Part shown: piece after piece, positions 21,512-30,632 of the stretch
Layout: each line of letters starts with the position of its first letter
Numbering within the stretch: the stretch's first letter is position 1
Assembly: GCF_001295845.1 (NCBI RefSeq)
Contig: NZ_LJIC01000043.1
Location: forward strand, 1-64,000
Direction of reading: 5' to 3'
DNA from: Rhodopseudomonas sp. AAP120
GTDB taxonomy: Bacteria > Pseudomonadota > Alphaproteobacteria > Rhizobiales > Xanthobacteraceae
DNA length: 64,000 bases
The notes under the pieces: generated by a model
Databases searched by the model: none
The model's input: the letters and a program-made list of their open reading frames with translations, nothing else
Told to the model about the DNA's origin: nothing
Made by a program: the position numbers and the translations under genes

Positions 21512-22500
21512 GCGTCACCAGCCTTCTTTTTGGACTTCTTGTCCTTGAACAGCTCTTCGCGCGCCTTCGCCGCATCGTCCGACAGCCGCACCGTCAGCCG
21601 GTCCGGCAGCCGCATGTCGATCGCCGTGATATCGCGCGAGAACAACTTGCCCTCCTGATCGAGCTTGCTCAGCGTCGCCAGCGAATTGCCCACGTCCTGC
21701 TCCGGCAGCCGGATGACAAGTCCGCTGCTCAGCCAGACATTCCAACGCCGCTCGCCGACCAGGGCGACGGCCCGGGCCTGCGCCTGGATCTGCGGGTAGC
21801 GCGCCAGCAGTGCGAGGAAATCCTTGGCACGGGTTCCCGCCCCTTTGCCGACCACCAGCGGCAGCGACATGAAGCGCCGCGCCACATAAGGCTCGAGCAC
21901 GGCGCCATCGTCGGCGATCACCGCGGTGCGGCCATCGAGTTGCCACCGCGCGAAGGCGGTGCGCTCGACGATGTCGATCTGCAGCTCGCCCGGATAGAAT
22001 TTCAGCACCGTGGCGTCCGCGATCCACGGGTTGGCCTTCAGCTTGTCGCGCACCGCGGCGGCATCGAGGAACAGCAGTGACGAGCGGCCGGTGACGCCGC
22101 CGATCGCCAGCACTTCGTCCTGCGTCAGCTGCTTGCGGCCGCTGATCGCGACCTGCTGGATGCGGAAGCCGGCGATGTTGGCGATGGCATTGCGGGCGTC
22201 ATCCAGCCCCTGCACGAATTCATCGACGTGACCGCCCTTGACGATGCCGAGCCCGGCGCTGCCCATCAGGATCAGCACAGTGGCGACGACGCCGATGCGG
22301 CGCGGGGTGTATTTCTCGAGCGTCGCGATCAGCCCACCGGGCTGCTCGGGACGGACCAGCCGGGTCGGGCGCGGCTCGGGCCGCTTGCGACGCGCCCAGC
22401 GGTGGCGCAACAATGCAACGACCGCCACTGCGACCGCTTTTAGGTCAGATTGAAACCCCGACAGTCGCGACGACCGGGCGAGGCGCCCTCCACCATGCAT
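21508..22500 (-). CDS. ftsQ: Cell division protein FtsQ
   Basis: A 330-residue bitopic membrane protein linking cytoplasmic and periplasmic parts of the divisome. A basic cytoplasmic segment is followed by one transmembrane helix (about 68-87), a POTRA domain (about 112-182, starting FRIQQVAISGRKQLT) and the FtsQ beta domain. The long Arg-rich N terminus is typical of alphaproteobacterial FtsQ. It overlaps ftsA by 4 bp. The 279 bp between it and ddl contain GTTTACC and GGTTAAC elements that might include a CtrA half-site, so a promoter could lie there. Confidence 0.93.
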   Translation of the reverse strand: MHGGGRLARSSRLSGFQSDLKAVAVAVVALLRHRWARRKRPEPRPTRLVRPEQPGGLIATLEKYTPRRIGVVATVLILMGSAGLGIVKGGHVDEFVQGLDDARNAIANIAGFRIQQVAISGRKQLTQDEVLAIGGVTGRSSLLFLDAAAVRDKLKANPWIADATVLKFYPGELQIDIVERTAFARWQLDGRTAVIADDGAVLEPYVARRFMSLPLVVGKGAGTRAKDFLALLARYPQIQAQARAVALVGERRWNVWLSSGLVIRLPEQDVGNSLATLSKLDQEGKLFSRDITAIDMRLPDRLTVRLSDDAAKAREELFKDKKSKKKAGDA

Positions 22501-22779
22501 TGCTAGAGCTCGTACTCGTTATGCCCGCAACCAACCGGGCTAAGGCGCAAGCGGCGTCTCGGTGCTGCGCGAACGCGCAATGACGAGGCAGAACGTCCGC
22601 CCGGTCATGCCTCGCCAGCCGAGCGCCAACATGCGCAGCCAGCGTTAACCTTCGGCCCAACTGGTAAACAAAAAGTAAAGGCTGCCGAATCAGGGCCGGA
22701 TTTGTTGCGATTCATGAGGGATTTGGCGGGTGAATCGGTAGATTTGCAGGGGTTCCGGCGGAACCTGGTTCAGATCTCG

Positions 22780-23769
22780 TTAACGCCGCGGGCTGCGTTC
22801 GGCGAGTGCGATCTGCCCGAGCAGGAAATCGACGAAGTCGATGCCCTGAGCCTTGAGCGCCTTGGGATAAAGCGACGCCTTCGTCAGGCCGGGCAGCGTG
22901 TTGGTCTCGAGGAAAACAGGACCATCGGCGGCGACGATGAAGTCGGACCGCGAATAGCCGCGGCACCCGATCACCCGATGCGCCCGGATCGCATAATCCA
23001 TGATCGCCGACGCGACCTCCGGGGCGAACCGGCCGGGACAGATCTCCTGCGTCGACTTGGCGAGATATTTCGCCGTGTAGTCGAAGCCGCCATCGGCCGG
23101 CACGATCTCGATCGTCGGCAGCGCCAACAGCGATCCGTCCGGCTGCTCGAGCACGCCGCAGGTCGCCTCGATGCCGGCGACGAACGGCTCGATCAGATAG
23201 TCTTCCGTCTTGGCGGCGTTGCGGACCGCGACCAGGTCCTGCTTGGCGTTGATGAAGAACAGCCCGTAGCTCGACCCGTCGCGGGTCGGCTTGGCGATCA
23301 GCCGGCCGTAAGTCTCGAGCGCGGCTTCGGCGTCCGCCAAGGCGATGCCGCTCAGCGTACGCACGCCGGCGATCGCGGCGAAGCGCTTGGCGGAAATCTT
23401 GTCGAAGGCGAGATGCGACGCCGCGGCGCCGGAGCCGGTGAACGGCACGCCGCGCATTCCGCACATCGCCTGCAACTCGCCGTTCTCGGCGACGCCGCCG
23501 TGCAGGCCGAGTACCAATAAGCGTTGTTCGGCCGCCGCCCGATCGAGCGCTGCGCCGAGCGCGCCGATGCCCTCGCCCGCCGGCCGAAACGGCTCCTCGA
23601 ACGGCCGGTCATGGGCCAGCAGCGCTTCCGGCGTGGCGCGATGCACGGTGTCGTCGTCGTTCCAGAACCACAGATCGGCATCCGGCAGCGCCGCGTGCAG
23701 CGCTTGCGCCGAAGCGACCGACACCAGCCGTTCCTTGCTGGTGCCACCGAAGAGGATCGTCTGTCGCAT
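22780..23769 (-). CDS. ddl: D-alanine--D-alanine ligase family protein
   Basis: A 329-residue ATP-grasp enzyme that joins two D-alanines for the peptidoglycan pentapeptide. Family motifs are present in a diverged form: ILFGGTSKERLVSV at the N terminus, LHGGVAENGELQ in place of the usual HGxxGEDG, KPTRDGSSYG, EIVPADGGFDYTAKY, and the C-terminal ETNTLPGLTKASLYPK. Position next to ftsQ fits a division-cluster ddl. The differences in the glycine loop make it worth checking whether another ddl exists elsewhere in the genome. Confidence 0.85.
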   Translation of the reverse strand: MRQTILFGGTSKERLVSVASAQALHAALPDADLWFWNDDDTVHRATPEALLAHDRPFEEPFRPAGEGIGALGAALDRAAAEQRLLVLGLHGGVAENGELQAMCGMRGVPFTGSGAAASHLAFDKISAKRFAAIAGVRTLSGIALADAEAALETYGRLIAKPTRDGSSYGLFFINAKQDLVAVRNAAKTEDYLIEPFVAGIEATCGVLEQPDGSLLALPTIEIVPADGGFDYTAKYLAKSTQEICPGRFAPEVASAIMDYAIRAHRVIGCRGYSRSDFIVAADGPVFLETNTLPGLTKASLYPKALKAQGIDFVDFLLGQIALAERSPRR

Positions 23770-23924
23770 CGATTGGTCCGCCGGGCGGTCCCTGTTGGGT
23801 CAGAATGGTCCGCGCGTCTCGCAGGCCGGCGCGAGCGCAATGTCCCTGATTTGGCTGATTCGGAGAAGCTGCGGGGAACCGTTTTGGCGCTTGTTGCAGG
23901 ATGCAGCAAGCGACGCGCCACTGT

Positions 23925-25241
23925 CTACGGCGAGCGGCGCAAGCAAAGCAGGCCCCAGCCCAGCAGGACCGCGATGGCCGGGGTCGCCAGGCCGATGGTC
24001 CGCAGCGGTTCCCACACTCCCCCCTCGGTGCCGAACATGCCGATCCACATGACGCAGCCCCACAGCACCAGGAAAGTCACCAGCTTCGTCTCGCCGCTCC
24101 GTCGCCAAGCGTCGAACAGCACCACGGCGACCAGCGGCGCGACGAAGGCGACGTAGTTCGGCTGCGAGACCGACAGCACCAGCGGCAACGAAGCGCAGAG
24201 CACCGCCCCGCCGATCAGCACCGCTTCGGACATCCGCGGCTGCGGCCCATTCAGCCGCCAGAACCGGCCATGACCGATCCACACCAGCGCGCCGATGAAG
24301 ACGGCATCGAATGCGAGCTGGCCGAGCGTTGCGAACAACGGCAGCTTGTCCTCCGCCGGCAGGCCACCGGCCGCAATCCGCGCCAGCATCGCGCCGATAC
24401 TGAGCATGTCGTAGGAGGTGAAGGTGATCTCGGCCGCGATCTTGTCGTTCGGCGCGCCTGTGAAGATGCCGCTGAGATGCTCGGTCCACATCGCCGTGTA
24501 CAGCTTGATCACCTCGGCGGGCCCCAGGCACAGGGTCGGCACGACGAACAGAAACACCGAGCTGAAACCGGCCACCGCCAGCACCGTCCGGACGTCGCGC
24601 CGCAACACCGGGAACAGCAGCAGCACCAGCGGAAACAGCTTGATGGTGAAGCCGAGCGCCAGCGCACAGGCGGCGGCATAGACCTGCCCCCTGGCGTACA
24701 GCACCAGGAATCCGACCATCGTCAGCAGCACCAGCGCGGTCGGCTGCCCGCGACCGAAACCGTCGCCGATATACGGCATCAGGATCGCAACAGGCGCGAC
24801 CCGCAGCATCCACCACGCGTTCCAGTCGCGTTGGCGGAGCGGCGGGGCGTCGCGTTCGAGTGCCCGCGCCCACCAGTCCACCGCGATCAGCAGCACGGCG
24901 GCGCTGAGCGCGTACCACACAGCGACCGATGCCGGCAGCGGCAGCGCCCAGGACGGCCTCGGATAGCCTTCGAGCGGATGGCCGAACGGCCCCATCAATA
25001 GCGCGAAGAACGGCGGATAGTGGTAGGTCCAGCCGTGATGATCGGCGACTTCGTACAGCGGATAGCCTGTCCACACCGCCCACCCGGCACGGAAGAACAC
25101 CTGCACGTCGCCGAAGCCCTGCACGGCCGATCGTTTCACGACGATCGGCAGATAGATGCACAGCGCCAGCGCCACCACGCAGATCAGTGCGATCTCGTAC
25201 CAGTGCAAGTGCCGAAGGCGCGGCGCGAATTGTCGTTGCAA
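23925..25241 (-). CDS. Polyprenol-linked glycosyltransferase-like membrane protein (GT87/DUF2029)
   Basis: A 438-residue integral membrane protein with about ten hydrophobic helices. The short motif GDVQVFFRAG followed by YPLYEVAD and TYHYPPFFALLMGP matches the DUF2029/GT87 family, whose studied members transfer mannose from polyprenyl-phosphate donors outside the inner membrane. It has no counterpart in the usual division cluster. The donor and acceptor are unknown. It is 155 bp upstream of ddl, on the same strand, and divergent from the DUF4239 gene. Confidence 0.8.
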   Translation of the reverse strand: MQRQFAPRLRHLHWYEIALICVVALALCIYLPIVVKRSAVQGFGDVQVFFRAGWAVWTGYPLYEVADHHGWTYHYPPFFALLMGPFGHPLEGYPRPSWALPLPASVAVWYALSAAVLLIAVDWWARALERDAPPLRQRDWNAWWMLRVAPVAILMPYIGDGFGRGQPTALVLLTMVGFLVLYARGQVYAAACALALGFTIKLFPLVLLLFPVLRRDVRTVLAVAGFSSVFLFVVPTLCLGPAEVIKLYTAMWTEHLSGIFTGAPNDKIAAEITFTSYDMLSIGAMLARIAAGGLPAEDKLPLFATLGQLAFDAVFIGALVWIGHGRFWRLNGPQPRMSEAVLIGGAVLCASLPLVLSVSQPNYVAFVAPLVAVVLFDAWRRSGETKLVTFLVLWGCVMWIGMFGTEGGVWEPLRTIGLATPAIAVLLGWGLLCLRRSP

Positions 25242-25528
25242 CGAGAGCGCTCCAGTCCGTCGGTCCGGGGAATGCCACGCCGGCCCGGCAGAAGCATGGC
25301 CTCAATGTTTCAGTTTATGTGAAGCCGGCAAGGCTGCACAACCTGCGATGGCCGCTCATTCCGCAATCGAGACCTGCATCTCCACCACGCCGACGCGGCG
25401 GTGGACGGCCCGCGGTGGACGCGAACCGCAGAAGCGGCCAAAGTCCACGCTTCGGACCACCGCGGCAGTCTCCGATTCGACTGCGCCGACGAACGCCGCA
25501 TCCGAACCATCGATTGACGGGAACCACG

Positions 25529-26362
25529 ATGATCAGGGCCTGGCTCGACCTCTCCACCACCGGCACCTTCGTGACGCTGGCGCTACTGTACTACGGCGTC
25601 GCGCTGACGCTCGTCGTAGTGGCCTGCGTATCGCCGGCGCGTGGACCGATCGGCCGACTCAACGGCGTTGTCGCCCCGTTCTTCTCGTCGGTTGCGGTGC
25701 TGTTCAGCCTGCTCACCGGCTTTCTCGGCTACGAGGTCACCGAACGCAACCGCCGCGCCACCAGCGCGGTGCAGAGCGAGGCCGGCGAACTGCAGAACCT
25801 GTATACGCTCAGCGTCGCCTCGGTCACCGACATGCACAAGATCCGCATCGCGCTGAAGGACTACGCCAGGTCGGTGGTGCGGGAGGAATGGCCCGCGGCG
25901 CGCGGCGAAAGCTCGCCGAGCACTACCGAGGCTTACGACGAATTGCTGACCCAGCTCAGCGATCCCGGCATCAGCCGCGACGCCAGCGCCGCCGTGCATG
26001 TAGCTATGCTCAGTGCCGCGGTCCGCGTCGGCACCGCGCGCAACTCGCGGCTCAGCCTGTCGACAGACCGAACCAGCGAGCTGAAATGGATTTCGGTGCT
26101 GCTGCTCGGCATTATCACCCAGGTGGCGCTGACCCTGGTCCATCTGGAGAAGCCGCGCGCGATGACGGCAGCGCTCACCGTGTTCGCCACCGGCGCGGTC
26201 GTGGCCCTCGGACTGATCGCGCTGCAGGAAGATCCGTTCAGCGGAGTGTTCCGGGTGTCCGCGGCGCCGCTTGAACGGGTGCTGACTCTGCCGGACAATC
26301 CGGCCTTGCCACCCTCCGCACTGCCGCCGGTCGCCCCCTCGCCGCCGCCGGCCGCGAAGTAA
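25529..26362 (+). CDS. Bestrophin-like membrane protein (DUF4239)
   Basis: A 277-residue membrane protein with two N-terminal helices (about 14-34 and 47-70), a soluble helical segment with conserved GYEVTERNRRA and DYARSVVREEWPA, two further helices (about 178-225) and a Pro-rich tail. This matches the DUF4239/bestrophin-like group, possible anion channels, without proven function. It is the only plus-strand gene inside the division cluster, ending 4 bp from the murB stop (tail to tail). The ATG at 25529 follows GACGGGA; an upstream open frame has no coding features. Confidence 0.78.
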   Translation: MIRAWLDLSTTGTFVTLALLYYGVALTLVVVACVSPARGPIGRLNGVVAPFFSSVAVLFSLLTGFLGYEVTERNRRATSAVQSEAGELQNLYTLSVASVTDMHKIRIALKDYARSVVREEWPAARGESSPSTTEAYDELLTQLSDPGISRDASAAVHVAMLSAAVRVGTARNSRLSLSTDRTSELKWISVLLLGIITQVALTLVHLEKPRAMTAALTVFATGAVVALGLIALQEDPFSGVFRVSAAPLERVLTLPDNPALPPSALPPVAPSPPPAAK

Positions 26363-26366
26363 TCGG

Positions 26367-27299
26367 TCAGCGCGCGGCGTCGGCCGCGACGCCGATCCGC
26401 TTGATCTCCCACTGCAGCTCGACGCCGGACTGCGCCTTGACGCGCGTGCGCACGGTTTCGCCGAGCGTCTCGATGTCCGCGGCAGTGGCGTCGCCGGTGT
26501 TGATCAGGAAGTTGCAGTGCATCTCCGAAACCTGCGCGCCGCCGACCTTGAGGCCGCGGCAACCGGCGGCGTCGATCAGCTTCCAGGCGCTGTGCCCCGG
26601 CGGATTCTTGAAGGTCGAGCCGCCGGTCTTCTCGCGGATCGGCTGCGCCATCTCGCGGTGCGCCTGCACTTCGTTCATTTTGGCGCGGATCGCATCCGCC
26701 GACGCTGGCGTCCCGCGAAACCGCGCGGCGGTGAAGATCAGCCCGGTATCGGCGCCGCTGTGCCGATACGAAAACTGCATCGCCGCATTGTCCAGCAAGT
26801 GGACGCGCCCGCTTCGATCGACCGCAGTGGCGTCGATTAGCACCTCGCGAGTCTCGCGGCCGTTGGCGCCGGCGTTCATGCGGAGCGCGCCGCCGATCGT
26901 GCCGGGGATGCCGTAGTAGAATTCCAGCCCGCCGAGCTGCGCCGCCGCGGCCGTTTCGGCGAGGCGCTTGTCGAGCGCCGCAGCGCCGGCATGCACCATT
27001 TCGCCCTCGACGCGTGTCTCGCCGAAGCTCTTCGGTGTCAGCCGGATCACGACGCCCGGGACGCCGCCGTCACGCACGATCAGATTGGAGCCGACGCCGA
27101 TGCACATCACCGGGATGTCGGCGGGAAGTCGCGACAGGAAGTAACAAAGATCGTCAGCGTCCGCCGGCGTGAAAAGCACCTGCGCCGCCCCACCGACGCG
27201 AAACCAGGTGACGGGCGCCAGCGTCTCGTTGCCGAGAATCCGGCCGCGCAGGTCGGGCATCGCGGACTTCAGCGCGGGAACGAGATCGGGGAAACTCAT
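26367..27299 (-). CDS. murB: UDP-N-acetylenolpyruvoylglucosamine reductase MurB
   Basis: A 310-residue FAD enzyme that reduces the enolpyruvyl group to give UDP-MurNAc. FAD-binding [12 protein letters not shown], the [20 protein letters not shown] core, the catalytic serine in GGSTFKNP and the glutamate in WEIKRIG are all present; it is a type I MurB by length. The ATG at 27299 overlaps the stop of the upstream amidotransferase as ATGA. The longer upstream frame is a shadow of that gene. Confidence 0.96.
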   Translation of the reverse strand: MSFPDLVPALKSAMPDLRGRILGNETLAPVTWFRVGGAAQVLFTPADADDLCYFLSRLPADIPVMCIGVGSNLIVRDGGVPGVVIRLTPKSFGETRVEGEMVHAGAAALDKRLAETAAAAQLGGLEFYYGIPGTIGGALRMNAGANGRETREVLIDATAVDRSGRVHLLDNAAMQFSYRHSGADTGLIFTAARFRGTPASADAIRAKMNEVQAHREMAQPIREKTGGSTFKNPPGHSAWKLIDAAGCRGLKVGGAQVSEMHCNFLINTGDATAADIETLGETVRTRVKAQSGVELQWEIKRIGVAADAAR

Positions 27300-27991
27300 C
27301 GGAGCACGGAGTCCAGCCAGGCGTCGATGACGCGTCGTCCGGCCTCGACCGTCGCGGCGCCGGAACGTGCCGCCTGGGCACGGAGCGTGCCCGGCTTGAT
27401 ACCAACCTTGCCGAGCTCCGCAGTGTGGCCGATCAGCCATGCTTCGAGCGCCGACGGCGGCGTCTCGATATGGAATTGCAGACCGAGCGTGTGACTGCCG
27501 ATCGAGAATCCCTGATTGGGGCACACCGCGGTCGAGGCCAAGCGTTCAGCGCCCGCTGGCAGATCGAGATTGTCGCCGTGCCAATGCAGGACGTCGACGC
27601 CGGCGAGCGACGCCAGCACCGAACGCATCCCCGCATCGGTCAGCGTGAGGGGGGCGTAGCCGATTTCCTTCGCCGGTGCGGGCGCGACGCGGGCGCCGAG
27701 CGCGGCGGCGATCAGTTGCGCGCCGAGGCAGATACCCAGCGTCGGCCGCTTCGTCGCGAGCCGGGCGCGGATAGCGTCGAGTTCGGGCACCAGAAACGGA
27801 TAGTCTTCGGTCTCATAGACGCCGATCGGACCGCCGAGCACGACCAGCAGGTCCGCGCCGACGATCGCCTCTGCGTGGAGCGGTTCGCTGCCGACTTCGA
27901 CGTAGCGCAGCGTGTGTCCGCGCGCCGCAAGGCTGTCGGCGACGAGGCCGGCGTGTTCGAACGCGACGTGACGCAGCGCGACGCAGTTCAT
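27296..27991 (-). CDS. Class I glutamine amidotransferase (GMP-synthase-like) inside the mur cluster
   Basis: A 231-residue stand-alone class I glutaminase domain. The nucleophile elbow LGICLGAQ gives Cys88, and LQFHIE gives His174 and Glu176, so the triad is complete. HWHGD at 136-140 is typical of the GMP-synthase-like (PF00117) group. No synthetase domain is attached. It starts 3 bp after murC and overlaps murB by 4 bp, so it is translated with them. Known MurT/GatD-type amidation uses a different GatD-like protein; no MurT is seen here. Substrate unknown. Confidence 0.85.
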   Translation of the reverse strand: MNCVALRHVAFEHAGLVADSLAARGHTLRYVEVGSEPLHAEAIVGADLLVVLGGPIGVYETEDYPFLVPELDAIRARLATKRPTLGICLGAQLIAAALGARVAPAPAKEIGYAPLTLTDAGMRSVLASLAGVDVLHWHGDNLDLPAGAERLASTAVCPNQGFSIGSHTLGLQFHIETPPSALEAWLIGHTAELGKVGIKPGTLRAQAARSGAATVEAGRRVIDAWLDSVLR

Positions 27992-27994
27992 CGA

Positions 27995-29401
27995 TCAGCC
28001 CCCCAGCGCCTTCAATTCGCCCGGCAACGCGTAAGCCCATTGGGTGATGTTGCCGGCGCCGAGGCAGACGACGTAGTCGCCGCTGTTGGCGACGCCAGCG
28101 ACCACGCCGGCGAGCGACGCGGAGTCCTGCAGAGGGATCACTTCGCGGTGGCCGTGGGCGCGCAGGCCGAGCACAAAGTGATCGCGATCGATCCCCTCGA
28201 TCGGCGCCTCGCCGGCCGGATAGACGTCGGCGACGATCACGGTGTCGGCGTCGTTGAAGCAGGTGCAGAATTCTTCGAACAGCGACTGCAGCCGGGTGAA
28301 GCGATGCGGCTGCACCACGGCGATGACCTTGCCGCTGGTCGACTGCCGCGCCGCCTTCAGCACCGCGGCGATCTCGACCGGGTGATGGCCGTAATCGTCG
28401 ATGACGGTAACGCCGTTCCACTCGCCGGTCTTGGTGAAGCGGCGGCGCACGCCGCCGAAGCCGGCCAGCGCCTTGCGAATGGTGTCGTCGGACAGGCCAA
28501 GTTCGTGCGCCACCGCAATCGCCGCAGTCGCGTTGAGCGCATTGTGCCGGCCGGGCATCGGCACCAGCAGATCAGTAATCTCGTGCGCGGTGCCGGCCTT
28601 GCGGTCGCGGAACGCGACCTTGAAGGTCGAGCCGGCGCCGGACGGCTTGAGGTCGAGCAGCCGCGCGTCGGCCTGCGGATTCTCGCCGTACGTGATGATG
28701 CGGCGATCCTCGATCTTGCCGACGAGCGCCTGCACCACAGGATGATCGATGCACATCACCGCGAAGCCGTAGAACGGCACGTTCTCGACGAAATTGCGGA
28801 AGGCGTCCTGCACCGCGTCGAAGGTCTTGAAGTGATCGAGATGCTCAGGATCGACATTGGTGACGATCGCCACGTCGGCCGGCAGCTTCAGGAAGGTGCC
28901 GTCGCTCTCGTCGGCCTCGACCACCATCCAGTCGCCGGCTCCGAGCCGCGCATTGGTCCCGTAGGCGTTGATGATGCCGCCGTTGATCACCGTCGGGTCG
29001 AGCTCGCCGGCGTCGAGCAAGGCGGCGACCATCGACGTCGTGGTGGTCTTGCCGTGGGTGCCGGCGATGGCGACGCAGCTCTTCAGCCGCATCAGCTCGG
29101 CCAGCATCTCGGCGCGCCGCACCACCGGAATGCGCTGCGCGCGCGCCGCCAGCAGTTCCGGATTGTCGCGCTTGATGGCAGTCGACACCACCAACACGTC
29201 GGCGCCCTTGATGTTGTCGGCCTGGTGGCCGACGTGGATCTCGATGCCTTTTTCCCGCAGCCGGTTGACGTTGGCGCTCTCCGAGGCGTCGGAGCCCTGC
29301 ACAGTGTAGCCGAGATTGCACAGCACCTCGGCGATGCCGCTCATGCCGATGCCGCCGATCCCGACGAAGTGAATGGGTCCGATTTCGCGCGGCAGTCTCA
29401 T
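27995..29401 (-). CDS. murC: UDP-N-acetylmuramate--L-alanine ligase MurC
   Basis: A 468-residue cytosolic ligase adding L-Ala to UDP-MurNAc. The N-terminal Rossmann motif [14 protein letters not shown], the ATP loop GTHGKTTT (114-121), [10 protein letters not shown] and the C-terminal DDYGHHPVE are all present. The ATG at 29401 is used rather than the TTG two codons upstream. A GAGAG element precedes it. It follows murG after 127 bp and is 3 bp from the amidotransferase. Confidence 0.96.
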   Translation of the reverse strand: MRLPREIGPIHFVGIGGIGMSGIAEVLCNLGYTVQGSDASESANVNRLREKGIEIHVGHQADNIKGADVLVVSTAIKRDNPELLAARAQRIPVVRRAEMLAELMRLKSCVAIAGTHGKTTTTSMVAALLDAGELDPTVINGGIINAYGTNARLGAGDWMVVEADESDGTFLKLPADVAIVTNVDPEHLDHFKTFDAVQDAFRNFVENVPFYGFAVMCIDHPVVQALVGKIEDRRIITYGENPQADARLLDLKPSGAGSTFKVAFRDRKAGTAHEITDLLVPMPGRHNALNATAAIAVAHELGLSDDTIRKALAGFGGVRRRFTKTGEWNGVTVIDDYGHHPVEIAAVLKAARQSTSGKVIAVVQPHRFTRLQSLFEEFCTCFNDADTVIVADVYPAGEAPIEGIDRDHFVLGLRAHGHREVIPLQDSASLAGVVAGVANSGDYVVCLGAGNITQWAYALPGELKALGG

Positions 29402-29528
29402 GTGCAAAGTCTCTCAAGGTCGGTCGGCTCGCCCGGGTCCAGGCCCGCGACAATTCAGGGCACTTCATGCAAGACGAGGATGGCCGGGACAAGCCCGCCG
29501 CGGACAAAAGCAGGCGACCTGGCCCGGT

Positions 29529-30629
29529 TCAGACCTGCGCCACCTGCATGACCAGATCCGCCAATCGGTCGGCCGCGTCCAGCCGGCCTACCGTGCGGGC
29601 GGCGGTGGCCATGGCGGTCAGCCGGGCCGGATCCGCGGCCAAAGCGGTGATTTCGGCCGCAAGCCGCGCAGGGGTAAAATCAGCCTGCGCGATCCGGATG
29701 GCGCCGCCGGCGTCGGCCAGTACGCCAGCATTGGCGAACTGATCCTGATCGATGGCACCGGGCAGAGGTACTAAAATGGAGGGGCGACCAATCGCGGCCA
29801 GCTCGGCAACGGTGCCGGCGCCTGAACGGGATACCACAAGCTGACTGGCGGCAAGTCGAGCCGGCAGGTCGGTGAAGAACGGCGCCAGCTCGCAGGTCAG
29901 CTTCAGCCGATCGTAGACCGCCCGTACGCGCGCCCTATCCTCGTCGCGGACCTGCTGGGTCAGCACCAGTCGCGCCTGCAGCGCCGGGTCGAGCTGCTCG
30001 ATCGCGCCGGGCACGATGTCGGCCATCACCCGGGCGCCCTGGCTGCCGCCGACCACGAGGAGACGCAGCGGACCGGCCGGGTCGAGCGGCGCGAAGGGCA
30101 CGGCCGCGGCGGCGAGGATCGCGGGCCGCATCGGCGTGCCGGTCGTCGTCGTTTTCGCGGCGAGCGCCGGATCGCGGTCGAGGACGCCGGGCAGCGAGGT
30201 GGCGATCGCGCTCACGCGCCGCGACAGCAGCCGGTTGGCACGGCCCATCACCGCATTAGCGTCGTGGATCAGCGTTGGAATACGGAGCGCGCTCGCGGCG
30301 AACAGCGGCGGCAAGGTCGGGTAGCCGCCGAAGCCGATCACGGCGGCGGGCCGGCGTCGCAGCATCAGCGCCAGCGCCTTGGCGGTGCCGGCGCCCAGCA
30401 TCAGCCCGGTGCGGGCCAGCGCCCAGGGAGTCCTGCCGCGCACCGTTTCGCTCGGCACCACGTCGATCATGTCGGCCGAAAACAGCCCGCTGTAACGCAT
30501 CGCCCGACTGTCGGTGACGAGCCGAACGCGCAGGCCACGCTTCATCAGCACGACGCCCAGCGCCTCGGCTGGGAACAGATGCCCGCCGGTGCCGCCGGCG
30601 GCGAGAAGAATGAGGGGCGCGTCGCTCAT
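29529..30629 (-). CDS. murG: UDP-GlcNAc:lipid I N-acetylglucosaminyltransferase MurG
   Basis: A 366-residue peripheral membrane GT28 enzyme that turns lipid I into lipid II. The N-terminal glycine loop AAGGTGGHLFPA, VIGFGGYPTLPP and the donor-side VVSRSGAGTVAELAAIGRPSI motif are visible. It begins 3 bp after ftsW, so the two are likely coupled. Length is normal. Confidence 0.96.
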   Translation of the reverse strand: MSDAPLILLAAGGTGGHLFPAEALGVVLMKRGLRVRLVTDSRAMRYSGLFSADMIDVVPSETVRGRTPWALARTGLMLGAGTAKALALMLRRRPAAVIGFGGYPTLPPLFAASALRIPTLIHDANAVMGRANRLLSRRVSAIATSLPGVLDRDPALAAKTTTTGTPMRPAILAAAAVPFAPLDPAGPLRLLVVGGSQGARVMADIVPGAIEQLDPALQARLVLTQQVRDEDRARVRAVYDRLKLTCELAPFFTDLPARLAASQLVVSRSGAGTVAELAAIGRPSILVPLPGAIDQDQFANAGVLADAGGAIRIAQADFTPARLAAEITALAADPARLTAMATAARTVGRLDAADRLADLVMQVAQV

Positions 30630-30632
30630 GGC

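Noticed and set aside
24929-25528. N-terminal extension of the DUF4239 gene
   Set aside because: Arg/Pro-rich, overlaps the GT87 gene in antisense and lacks a ribosome binding site; the ATG at 25529 is better.
27425-29551. 708-residue plus-strand open frame across murC and the amidotransferase
   Set aside because: Antisense shadow of genuine coding regions with no domain recognisable.
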